A stretch of 22,500 nucleotides of DNA from Eimeria necatrix (lineage: Eukaryota > Apicomplexa > Conoidasida > Eucoccidiorida > Eimeriidae): the NCBI RefSeq assembly GCF_000499385.1, contig NW_013654708.1:80001-102500 (forward strand). The letters are read 5' to 3'. The notes under the pieces are model-generated. The model had not been told where the DNA came from. It was given only the letters and a program-made list of their open reading frames with translations, and did not search any database. This document shows, one piece after another, positions 9,649 through 18,353 of this stretch. The first letter of the stretch is position 1; every line of letters begins with the position of its first letter. Both the position numbers and the translations under genes were made by a program.

Positions 9649-12600
9649 AAGAGCAGCAGCAGCAGCAGCAGAAGACCAGGAAGATGAATGGAGCGACGTT
9701 TCCGACGCAGAAGAAATGCAAACGGACGAAGACGAGGAGAACGAACAGCCCGTCAAGGTAGGGTTTAGGGTTTAGGGTTTAGGGTTTAGGGTTTAGGGTT
9801 TAGGGTTTAGGATCTAGGGTTTGCTGCTTGTGTTACTTCTGCTTCTGCAGGTGTGGCGGCCCGGCGTGGACACCCTTGGCGAAGGTGCGTGCAGCTGCAG
9901 TTCATCCTTGAGGCCTAGGGTTTAGGGTTTAGGGTTTAGGGTTCAGGGTTTAGGGTTTAGGGTTTAGGGTTTAGGGTTTAGGGTTTGTGTGGCAGGCGAG
10001 GTGCTGGAGTGCGACTCGAGCGCCTACGAACTTCTCCACAGGCTGCAGACGGCTTGGCCCTGTCTTTCTTTTGACTTCATTCCAGACCAGCTCGGCGCCG
10101 TAAACCCTAAACCCTAAACCCTAAACCCCAAACCCTAAACCCTAAACCCTAAACCCTCGACTTGAGCGGGAGAGGGCGCTGCGGGCCTGGCCACCCGTTT
10201 CGCGCGTGCGCTGGTGTGGCCTCATCTCTGCGGGCGGCGCTGCAGGAAAGGCTGCCTAGGCTTTAGGGTTTAGGGTTTAGGGTTTAGGGTTTAGGGTTTA
10301 GGGTTTAGGGTTTGGCTGCAGGCGCGCACGCGGTGCCCCCACACCTGCTACGCCGTGGGGGGCACTCAAAGCGACGGAAAAGAAAATTGTCTTTACATCA
10401 TGAAGTGGGATCGTCTCCACAAGACGCAGCACGACGACTCCAGCTCGCTTTCCGGCGAATCGGTAAACCCTAAATTAGGGTTTAGGGTTTGGGGTTTAGG
10501 GTTTGGCCTTTGCGCGGGGCGGACACGGCGCCGCCGGCACGCGCGGCGACGCGCAGCAGCAACCAGCGCTCTTCGCGCAGCAGCGATTTTTGGCTTTGGG
10601 GTTTAGGGTTTAGGGTTTAGGGTTTAGGGTTTAGGGTTTAGGGTTTAGGGTTTAGGGTTTAGGGGGGGGTTTAGGGTTTAGGGTTTAGGGTTTAGGGTTT
10701 AGGGTTTAGGGTTTAGGGTTTAGGGTTTAGGGTTTGTGCAGGGCGCGGGAAACACCCCCGCGTTGGTGAACAGTTTGTTGACTTCGCTGTGCAACATTTC
10801 GCCCTTCTTTAGGGTTTAGGGTTTAGGGTTTAGGGTTTTAGGGTTTAGGGTTTAGGGTTTAGGGTTTAGGGTTTAGACCACTGCGAGAATAGTGACTGCG
10901 AAGGCCTCCAGGTGGCGCTTCACGAGGGGCAGTTTGGAAGACAGCGCAGCCAAACGTGGCGCGGTACTACGCGGACGCGAACGTAAACCGCCCGAGGCAG
11001 TATTGGGATTACGTGCAGAGCGACGAAGATGACAACGGCGAAGACGCCAAGTTGGATTTCCGCCTAATTGCCCACAAGGGGGCCGTTAACAGAATTCGCT
11101 GCTGCCCCCAGGCAAGGGTTTAGGGTTTAGGGTTTAGGGTTTAGGGTTTGGGGTTTTGAGTTTAGGGCTTAAGAGGGCGTGGAGATTTATTTCTCGAAAC
11201 TTTTTGTCCCAAAGAAACCCCCAAGACAATTTGCTGCTCAAGGCCCAGGGGTTTAGTTTAGAGTTTAGGGTTTAGGGTTTAGGGTTTAGGGTTTAGGGTT
11301 TAGGGTTTAGGGTTTAGGGTTTAGGGTTTGCGAACAGATGCCTCGCCTCGTGGCTGCGTGGTCAGACTTGGGGGTGGTTGGCGTTTGGGATATTGAGAAG
11401 CACCTCAAGAGGCTGGACGAGCCGGGTGCAGCTGGTGAGGGTTTAGGGTTTAGGGTTTAGGGTTTAGGGCTTAGGGTTTAGGGTTTAGGGTTTAGGGTTT
11501 AGGGTTTAGGGTTTAGGGTTTGCGCAAAGGGTTTGTGGCGCCGAGGCAGTGAGGGTTTGCAAGCAAGCGCTCAAGGCTTGGCTAACGAAATGGACTATCA
11601 GGGCTTAGGGTTTAGGGTTTAGGATTAGTGTCTATGGGGTTTAGGTTTTAGGGTTTAGGGTTTAGGGTTTAGGGTTTGTCGTGTCCTTAGGCCCTCCGCC
11701 GGATCCTCACCAGAAGCCAACTTTTGAATTTAAAGGCCACGGGACAGAAGGGTTTGCAATGGACTGGAATCCCCTTCACGTAAGGCTCTAGGGTTTAGGG
11801 TTTAGGGTTTAGGGTTTAGGGTTTAGGGTTTAGGGCTGTGTGGGCAAATGCGGTGAAGCTGGCGGGCGCTACCAGCTGCAAGTGTGGACTGCAGCCTCCC
11901 AGCCGCAAACCCTAAACCCTAAACCCTAAACCCCAAATCGCACAGCCCGGGCCCAAAGCCCTCTGCACAAACCCTAAACCCTAAACCCTAAACCCTAGCT
12001 GGAAGCTGCGGCTAGGGTTTGCGAGGGTTTGGGGTGTACGTACAGCTCGGAAAGCTGCTCACGGGCGACGTGAAAGGCCAGGCGTTTTTGTGGCTGCCAA
12101 AAGAAGGGGGTTGGAGTGTAGAGGATTTATTCAAAACCCTCAAAAAGAAAAAAAACAAAAACCCTAATCAAAACCCTAGCAAAAACCCTAATCAAAACCC
12201 TAGCAAAAACCCTAATTCTACTTTGGAAGAACTCAAGTGGAAACCCCGAGAAGACGGACAGGGAGAGATCTTCGCCGCCGCGTCCAACGATGGCACCATC
12301 AAGTAGGGTTTAGGGTTTAGGGTTTAGGGTTTAGGGTTTAGGGTTTGGTGTTTGGGTTTTGGGGTTTGGGGTTTGGGGTTTGGGGCTTAGGGTTTGTTTT
12401 GAAGCGTAGTGCCTCGCCTGTGCATATGTGGGTGAATGGGTGCAGGGTTTAGGGTTTAGGGTTTAGAGATTGCAATTTAATTTCAATACTCTGAGAATAG
12501 CCCCAAAACCCTAAACCCTAAACCCTAAACCCTAAACGCTGGCCGAGAAGAAGTGGGAAGTGGCGTTGCGGGTTTGGGGTGTCTGTACACCGCAGGCTGT

Positions 12601-13607
12601 TCGACCTGCGGGTTGGGGTGTCTGTACACCCCGCGGCGCTGCTGGGGCCCCACAACTCAGATGTTAATTCCATTTCTTTTTCTTTTCAAAACCCTAATTT
12701 AGTGCTTGCGGGTTTAGAAGAGGGTTTAGTGGTTGCCACGGACCTCCGCTGCCCCCAAATGCCCCTCGCCCAGATCGACTGGCACAAAAAACCCATCACC
12801 GTAAACCCTAAACCCTAAACCCTAAACCCTAAACCCTGGTTTTCAAGCCCCAGCGCCCGGGACCCTAAACCCTAGCCTCTAAACCCTAGGCCCTGCAGCC
12901 GGCGGCCTAAACCCTAAATCCTGAGCCGAAAAAGGCACAGCGCCCTAAACCCTAAACCCTAAACCCTAAACCCTAAACCCTAAGGGTGCAGCAGCAGCGC
13001 GCGGGACGCCAAGGGCTGCGGGGAGGGACGTGGAGATGCCTGGCGGCGGTCTAGGGTTTACGCCCAGGGTTTAGGGTTTAGGGTTTAAGGCCGAGGAATT
13101 AGGGTTTAGGGTTTAGGGTTTAGGGTCTCGGCCTCAGGACCGGCGACACAGGAAGGGTTCCCTTGGCGCCTTCGCAGGAGGGTTTAGGCTCTCCCATCTA
13201 GGGTTTAGGGTTTAGGGTTTAGGGTTTAGGGTTTAGGGTTTAGGGTTTAGGGTTTAGGGTTTAGGGTGGGGGTTTAGGGTTTAGGGTTTAGGGTTTAGGG
13301 TTTAGGGTTTAGGGTTTAGGGTTTAGGGTTTAGGGTTTATGCAGGGCGCGGGAAACACCCCCGCGTTGGTGAACAGTTTGTTGACTTCGCTGTGCAACAT
13401 TTCGCCCTTCTTTAGGGTTTAGGGTTTAGGGTTTAGGGTTTTAGGGTTTAGGGTTTAGGGTTTAGGGTTTAGGGTTTAGGTGTGCAGTGCGTGGAGTGGC
13501 ACCCCAGCGAAGAAGGGGTTTTTGCTGCAGCAAGTTTAGATGACTCTCTCACCTTTTGGGATTTGTCTGTCGAACGAGAAGAACCCACAGAAGTCCAAAG
13601 TGCGGCA

Positions 13608-13643
<36 letters not shown>

Positions 13644-13800
13644 ATGTTTGTTGCTGCTGCTGCTGTGTTTGTTGCTGCTGGAGGTGCTGTGTTTGCTGCT
13701 GCTGCTGCTGGAGGTGTTGTGTTTGCTGCTGCTGCTGCTGCTGCTAGTGGATTTCATGCTGCTGCTGCTGCTGCGATTGGTGCTACGGTAGCTGTTGCGT

Positions 13801-13833
<33 letters not shown>

Positions 13834-14060
13834 GTGGTTTTTGTTTTTAAATGGATTTAACTTTTATTTTATTTTTGTCCTCTTTTGTTCGCTGTTGCGG
13901 TTTTGCTGCTGCTCGTGCATGCACATGTTTGAACTAAAGAAAAAATAAAAATAAAAATAAAAATAAAAATAAAAATAAAAATAAAAAGCAAAAGATAAAT
14001 AATTTAAGATGAGATAATAAATAATAGTAGGCAAACCGTGAAGATAAACAGTAAGAATGA

Positions 14061-14106
<46 letters not shown>

Positions 14107-15217
14107 GTAATTATTATTATTAATAATAATAATAGTAATGATAATAATAATAGTAATAATAGATAATAAACAAACTGCCAAGATAAGTAATAAAAATGAA
14201 ATAATAAATAAAAATGAAAAGCAAAAGTTAAATAATTAAAAATGGAATAACAAATAATAATAATAAAACTGCAAACAAAGAAATGGCTTTTTAATACTGA
14301 AGGTGTAAAGGGCCAAAAAGATGCCACTTTGCCCAGAGGGATTTTCTTGTTTAAATTAAAATATTTATTTATTTAAATTTATTTAAATTAAATTAAATTA
14401 AATTTTATGTAAAAGTAAACATTTAAATGCTTCTTTAAATGCCTCTTCTGCTGCTTTCGTGCAAAAGGGCTTTTGGAATGCAAACTTGCGAATAATTCAA
14501 GTGTATATCCACCTAAATGCATTGAATTTTGGTTTTATTTCTCCAATTTTGATTTTATTATTTCATTTTGAGATATTTTATTCCCTTAATTTAAATAAAT
14601 TTATATTTTTGCAGCTTTTTGTGCGGAAATGCACTTGAGACGGTTTCCGCGGAGTTGAAATTGGGAATTTTTCGAAATTTTGCAAAACTTTTGTTTGAAT
14701 GGCATTTTGATCATTTAAACCTCCAAATCGACAGTTTTTTGCATTTATTTCGGTTTTTTAAAACATTTATTTTCACTTTTGAGGAAAATAAATCAAAAAA
14801 TGTCCGAAATTGCATTTATTCAAGTTGCGACACTTGGGGTGTACGTACACCGCGCGAACAGACGCGCGCTCCTCTTTTCACGTTTTTTTCTCTTTTTCTT
14901 TTCAAATGAATTTATTTGAATTTAAAATTACTTTTAGAAGTCCTTTTTGGGATTAATTTGCGTTTAAAATGCCTATTTTGGAGTTATTTTTTCAAATTCG
15001 CAATGCTGCACTTGTCTGCTGCTGCGTGCAACCATTTGCTTCCCTTGGGCTCTCTTGCCGATATTTTGTTTTCAAATCTTTTTATTTTTTTAATTTGAAA
15101 AAGTCTTTTTTGAAATTATTTCCATTTGCATAAATGGTGCCTTTGTGCATGCATGCATGCTTTCAAAATTGTACATTTTGAGACTTTGAAGCGTTCCCAC
15201 TGCTGCTGCTGCTGCTG

Positions 15218-15250
<33 letters not shown>

Positions 15251-15272
15251 GCTGCTGCTGCTGCTGCTGCTG

Positions 15273-15308
<36 letters not shown>

Positions 15309-15504
15309 GCGCAACTGGCGGCTATTTGCTGCGTCTGCTGCTGTGTGTGCTGCTGCTGCAGCTGCTGCAGTGCCCGAGCAGCTAATGTTTGTCCACGGGG
15401 GGCAGCAGCAAATTTCAGAGTTTCACTTCCACCCCCAAATTCCAGGGTTTGTTGCTGCTACTGCCAGCGACGGATTCAGCATTTTCAAGACCTGCAACAT
15501 CTAA
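8980..15504 (+). CDS. GRWD1: GRWD1/Rrb1-type glutamate-rich WD40 protein (ribosome assembly), complete, 13 exons
   Basis: GRWD1/Rrb1 is a nucleolar chaperone that escorts ribosomal protein L3 into 60S assembly; animal GRWD1 also binds chromatin and histones. Exons: 8980-8994, 9133-9195, 9515-9757, 9851-9884, 9996-10099, 10322-10462, 10950-11111, 11338-11434, 11691-11779, 12046-12302, 12596-12800, 13488-13599, 15371-15504. Lengths sum to 1656 nt (551 codons plus TAA) with every junction in phase. It begins [13 protein letters not shown], then an acidic N-terminus, [116 protein letters not shown], and ends [20 protein letters not shown]. These match the family in order to its C-terminus. The last acceptor could instead be 15361, adding three residues. 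Introns 1-11 carry telomere-like arrays; intron 7 uses a GC donor (CAG|GCAAGG). Confidence 0.92.
8995..9514 (+). repeat. GRWD1 introns 1 and 2 with telomere-like arrays
   Basis: Intron 1 (8995-9132) begins GTAAGA and holds TTTAGGG arrays at about 9048-9072 and 9085-9121. The 21-codon exon 2 separates it from intron 2 (9196-9514). Intron 2 opens GTAACCCTAAACCC, carries several CCCTAAA arrays to about 9380, then a TTTAGGG array at about 9455-9505 before the acceptor GTGCCACAG. Confidence 0.85.
9758..9995 (+). repeat. GRWD1 introns 3 and 4 with TTTAGGG arrays
   Basis: Intron 3 (9758-9850) starts GTAGGGTTTAGGG, so the array supplies the donor, and ends CTTCTGCAG. A 34-nt microexon (9851-9884) reads [11 protein letters not shown]. 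Intron 4 (9885-9995) opens GTGCGTGC, contains an array of about nine units and ends GTGGCAG. Confidence 0.85.
10100..10321 (+). repeat. GRWD1 intron 5 with inverted telomere-like arrays
   Basis: It starts GTAAACCCTAAACCC (array 10101-10155), has a GC-rich island of about 105 bp, and ends with a TTTAGGG array (about 10263-10313) before GGCTGCAG. The two arrays are inverted relative to each other. Confidence 0.85.
10463..10949 (+). repeat. GRWD1 intron 6, long TTTAGGG arrays and duplicated unit (copy 1)
   Basis: It opens GTAAACCCTAAATTAGGG, changing repeat strand within 18 bp. Large arrays span about 10599-10735 (with a run of eight Gs near 10662-10669) and 10808-10876. The unique core 10738-10810 recurs in intron 11. 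The acceptor CAGCGCAG ends at 10949. Confidence 0.85.
11112..11337 (+). repeat. GRWD1 intron 7, GC donor plus TTTAGGG arrays
   Basis: The only phase-compatible donor at the homology break is CAG|GCAAGG, a strong GC-AG type site. TTTAGGG follows from about 11119 to 11150 and again at 11266-11330. The acceptor is GCGAACAG. Both flanks are phase 0, joining RIRCCPQ to [10 protein letters not shown]. Confidence 0.75.
11435..12045 (+). repeat. GRWD1 introns 8 and 9 with telomere-like arrays
   Basis: Intron 8 (11435-11690) starts GTGAGGGTTTAGGG and carries several TTTAGGG arrays; its acceptor is GTGTCCTTAG. Intron 9 (11780-12045) starts GTAAGG and has a TTTAGGG array (about 11790-11835), then CCCTAAA arrays (about 11907-11935 and 11969-11997). 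It ends at a GGTGTACGTACAG palindrome half that supplies the acceptor AG. Confidence 0.85.
12136..12215 (+). repeat. Coding telomere-derived 12-bp repeat inside GRWD1 exon 10
   Basis: A run of AAAACCCTA-type units spaced at 12 bp rather than 7 reads in frame as alternating NPNQ and NPSK. It lies between [14 protein letters not shown] and TLEELKWKP, where the animal protein has no such insertion. No usable donor/acceptor pair was found to remove it, so it is taken as coding. Confidence 0.7.
12303..12595 (+). repeat. GRWD1 intron 10 with opposed arrays
   Basis: It starts GTAGGGTTTAGGG and has TTTAGGG and TTTGGGG units to about 12390, a short array near 12446-12467, and a CCCTAAA array (about 12505-12536). 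It ends in a GGTGTCTGTACACC palindrome immediately before GCAG. Confidence 0.85.
12578..12630. repeat. Doublet of GGTGTCTGTACACC variants across an exon boundary
   Basis: Two copies of the same variant (12578-12591 and 12617-12630), each preceded by a GCGGGTT-type sequence, form a 39-bp-spaced direct repeat. The first lies in intron 10 just before the acceptor; the second is coding (GVSVHP). Confidence 0.7.
12801..13487 (+). repeat. GRWD1 intron 11, mixed telomere-like arrays and duplicated unit (copy 2)
   Basis: It starts GTAAACCCTAAACCC. CCCTAAA arrays lie at 12803-12835 and 12943-12982; TTTAGGG arrays lie at about 13066-13087, 13098-13125, 13198-13340 and 13411-13479. The stretch from about 13268 to 13479 repeats part of intron 6. 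The acceptor GTGTGCAG ends at 13487. Confidence 0.85.
13916..13923. promoter_or_regulatory. TGCATGCA motif
   Basis: Perfect 8-bp palindrome identical to the core bound by several apicomplexan ApiAP2 factors. It lies in GRWD1 intron 12, so its role is uncertain. Confidence 0.3.
14838..14851. promoter_or_regulatory. Perfect palindrome GGTGTACGTACACC
   Basis: A 14-bp perfect inverted repeat preceded by GG, in GRWD1 intron 12. Identical copies lie at 16827, 17005 and 20295. Confidence 0.45.
15146..15160. promoter_or_regulatory. Overlapping TGCATGCATGCATGC sites
   Basis: Three overlapping TGCATGC cores in the AT-rich part of GRWD1 intron 12. The motif is a known ApiAP2-type core; function here is inferred only from sequence. 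Confidence 0.35.
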
Positions 15505-16135
15505 ACCCTAAACCCTAAACCCTAAACCCTAAACCCTAGCGCTGCCGCGTGGGGTGGGCCGCGCACTCGCTACCAGTCCAAGAATGAGGGAAAGTTCCCA
15601 GGTACAACGTGCGCGGCTTAGGGTTTAGGGTTTAGGGTTTAGGGTTTAGGCTTAAGGGTTTAGGGTTTGGGGCTTTCCAGTCCACAGTTCGTGCTGGATT
15701 GGTTTAGCCAAGCCAAGCTGCAGCAGCAGCACCTGCAGCAGCAGCACCTGCAGGAGCGGCAACTGCAGCAGCAACAACTGCAGCAACTGCAGCAGCAGCA
15801 ACTGCAGCAGCAGCAGCTGCAGCAGTTGCACCTCATGTTTAAGACACTTTGAAGTTTTAAATAGTGAAAACAGATGAAGCGGCTTAAACCCATGCGGAAG
15901 CAAGGGTAGACCCGCAGGTGGCCGCTTCTAGGGTTTAGGGTTTAGGTTTTAGGGTTTAGGGTTTAGGGTTTAGGGTGCTGCAGCTCTGCGAAGGTTTCGC
16001 CGCCGTTTAGGCTCGATAGCGTTTCTACGAATTAGGGTTTAGGGTTTGGGGTTTAGGGCCTAGGGATTGGGGAAGGCGGATGGTTTGACTTAAGTTCCGA
16101 TTAGGGTTTAGGGTTTAGGGTTTAGGGTTTGGGGT
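15501..16135 (+). repeat. Telomere-like islands and a CAG island downstream of GRWD1
   Basis: A CCCTAAA array (15503-15537) begins at the stop codon itself. TTTAGGG arrays follow at about 15618-15649, 15930-15976, 16034-16058 and 16103-16132. A CAG/CTGCAG island (about 15718-15830) is open but has only low-complexity content. Confidence 0.8.
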
Positions 16136-16214
16136 ATGGGACTCGTGTGGAGGCCGAAGACAATACTTTTGTATTTATTGGCGCCATTTTTAATTCTTTT
16201 TAATCCTAATTTCT

Positions 16215-16316
16215 TTTAATTTAAATTAATTAAATTGAATCGAATTAAATTAAATTAAATTAAATTAAATTAAATTAAATTAAATTAAATTAAATTAAAT
16301 TTAATTTAATTTAATT
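16215..16316. repeat. (TTAAA)n pentanucleotide repeat
   Basis: About 100 bp of near-perfect AAATT/TTAAA pentamers that switch to the complementary phase near 16300, so the end of the tract is an inverted repeat of its body. Confidence 0.9.
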
Positions 16317-16826
16317 TTGAAGACAACTTTTTGGGGGCAAACGCCCCTCGCCGGCGAGCAGGTGACCCGGGCTCGCGGCTGGCCGCGCGGGCAGTGCGGG
16401 CATTTTTGGGTCTTTTGGAGTTTTAAAAACGCGAAAATGAAATTAAAAAGAAATAAAAAATAAAAAGGGAATTATATTTCAATTTAAAAAAGAAAAGAAG
16501 TCCTTTTTTGCTGCTGCTGCGGCCACTTTGCTGCTGCTGCGTCCGCGGTGACCGGCGGTCGGCTCGCCGCAGCGGCGGCGGGGGGAGAGCGCCTGGGGGC
16601 GTTTGGCCGTTTAAAAGGTGGAAATTGAAATTAAATAAAAATAAAAATAAAAAATAATAAAATTAAATTAAAAATAAAACAAAAATTGCGCTTAAAGTCC
16701 TTCGTTTGGGCCGAATTGGCCGCCGCGCAGCCGACGACGGGGCCGGCTCGGTCAGGCCGCAGCAGACTTGCTGCTGCAGTTCTGCTGCAGCAGAGCTCTT
16801 AAAAGGGTCTTAAAGAGCGAATTTCA

Positions 16827-16840
16827 GGTGTACGTACACC
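16827..16840. promoter_or_regulatory. Perfect palindrome GGTGTACGTACACC
   Basis: Lies 319 bp upstream of the ATG of the alkylsulfatase-like gene. Confidence 0.5.
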
Positions 16841-17004
16841 TAAATACATTCCGCACTTTCTGGCGACTTGACTAATCCCTGATTTGCTGCTGTTAGTGCG
16901 CGGCTGCTGCTGCTGCTGAGCTGTCAGTACACCTCAAGCTATCTGCTGCTCCTTCTTTGGCTCCGCTCTTTTCATTTTATTTTTATTTTCTGGCCCTGCG
17001 CCGG

Positions 17005-17018
17005 GGTGTACGTACACC
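17005..17018. promoter_or_regulatory. Perfect palindrome GGTGTACGTACACC
   Basis: Lies 141 bp upstream of the same ATG, flanked by GC-rich sequence. Confidence 0.5.
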
Positions 17019-17145
17019 TGACGCGCGCAGCAGCTGCTGGGGCTGCTGCTCCTTCTCTCGCTTCCTGCTGCAGCTGCTGCAGCAGCAGCTGCTGCTGCTG
17101 CTGCTGCAGCAGATTTTCACTTTATTTTTCTACTAATTAGAACAA

Positions 17146-17234
17146 ATGAAACACGAAGGGGCTGAGGAGTCTCTGAAGGCCTCGGGATGGCCTCAGCCGG
17201 ACTCCCCAGCTGGCCTGAAGCGCCGCTCCCTTAG

Positions 17235-17281
<47 letters not shown>

Positions 17282-17445
17282 ACGGCGGAGGCTGCGACCG
17301 CTTGGACGCCGGCCAGAGCGGCCGGCTGGAGCCGCGGCTGTTTGCTGCTGCTGCTGCTGCTGCGCAGCAGCCGCAGCAGCAGCAGCAAACCTTGCCAGAG
17401 GGAACAGCCGGGCACGTGCAGGCCCGAGTGCTGCGCCAGCCCTCC

Positions 17446-17487
<42 letters not shown>

Positions 17488-17700
17488 CAGCAGGGGGCGC
17501 AGCGGCGGGGTCGGAGCCGGTGTCTTTCGCGGGTGTTTAGGCTCATGACGACTTGCTGCTGGTTGTTTTGCTGCTGCTGCATCAGTTTGCTGCTGTGGGG
17601 CCCTTCGCTGTTTTTGCTGCTGCCGCCCACAGCGCGGCAAATATCTTTGCTGCTGGCTCCGGGGCTGCGGCTGTTTGTTGCTGCTCCTTACGACGCGGAG

Positions 17701-17732
<32 letters not shown>

Positions 17733-17797
17733 GGGGTGGCCGAGTCTGCGTCCGGGGCTGCTGCAGACCTTCTTCCCCTTCTTCTTCCAGCAGCAGC

Positions 17798-17838
<41 letters not shown>

Positions 17839-18120
17839 GCCCCGCTGACGCTGGAGAGCGTGCGGAAGGAGTTTGCTGCCTTGCTGGAAGGCCCGCTGCC
17901 AGCTCCTGCTGCGCTGCTGCAGCAGCAGCAAGAGTTCAAGAAGGAGCTGCTGGAAGTTGCTGAGGGAGTTTATGCTGCTCTTGGCTTCGGACTTGCCAAC
18001 TCTTTTATTCTCAAAGGCCCCACAGGAGTGGTCATCGTGGACACCACTGAGAGTCCAGTGGTCATGCGCGAGATTTGGCAGCAGTTCAAGGCCCTCAGGA
18101 AGCAGCAGCGACGCGCCCGC

Positions 18121-18166
<46 letters not shown>

Positions 18167-18227
18167 GGGAGCGCGACGGCGGCGCTGCCCCCGCAGACGC
18201 CCACCCCCAGCAGCAGCAGCACGACCC

Positions 18228-18263
<36 letters not shown>

Positions 18264-18293
18264 CGACCCCCACCCCCAGCAGCAGCAGCATCC

Positions 18294-18353
<60 letters not shown>

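Larger units (their letters stand above)
13600..15370 (+). other. GRWD1 intron 12, long AT-rich intron without telomere arrays
   Basis: The donor is CAAA|GTGCGG. The intron opens with CTG tracts (to about 13832), then (AAAAT)n at about 13937-13986, (AAT)n at 14060-14165, AT-rich sequence to 15180, and (CTG)n tracts to the acceptor at 15361 or 15370; both are phase-compatible. It also contains two TGCATGCA sites and a perfect GGTGTACGTACACC. It is the only intron of this gene without TTTAGGG, and by far the longest. Confidence 0.75.
16317..17145 (+). promoter_or_regulatory. Probable promoter/5' region of the alkylsulfatase-like gene
   Basis: Blocks of AT-rich A-tract sequence (about 16420-16500 and 16610-16690) alternate with GC-rich blocks. 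It holds GCGGTGACCGGCGGTC (16545-16560), two perfect GGTGTACGTACACC palindromes (16827 and 17005) and a degenerate one (16922-16933). The ATG at 17146 follows a T/A-rich leader. No coding sequence is recognised. Confidence 0.45.

Noticed and set aside
12136..12215. Resemblance of NPNQ/NPSK to the circumsporozoite-type Asn-Pro repeats of Plasmodium
   Set aside because: The host protein is a WD40 ribosome-assembly factor and the repeat derives from the telomere-like heptamer; the similarity is coincidental.
3861..13487. CRISPR array
   Set aside because: Repeats are contiguous heptamers with no fixed-length spacers, and the DNA is eukaryotic with introns.
13482..13850. Read-through of GRWD1 exon 12 into poly-Ala ending at 13850
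   Set aside because: The family C-terminus (FVHGG...FSIFKT) lies at 15371-15504 and phase demands a donor at 13600, so the Ala stretch is intronic.
14619..14909. 96-codon AT-rich open frame in GRWD1 intron 12
   Set aside because: Composition is biased by Phe/Leu/Asn codons from AT-rich DNA, no family is recognised, and the frame falls inside a well-supported intron.
15667..15852. Gln/Leu-rich open frame beginning MGLSSPQFVLDWF
   Set aside because: Mostly a CAG/CTGCAG island between telomere arrays, with no homology and no convincing splice partners.
3861..16132. True chromosome end or subtelomere
   Set aside because: Arrays are short, in both orientations, and interleaved with exons of housekeeping-type genes, so they are interstitial.
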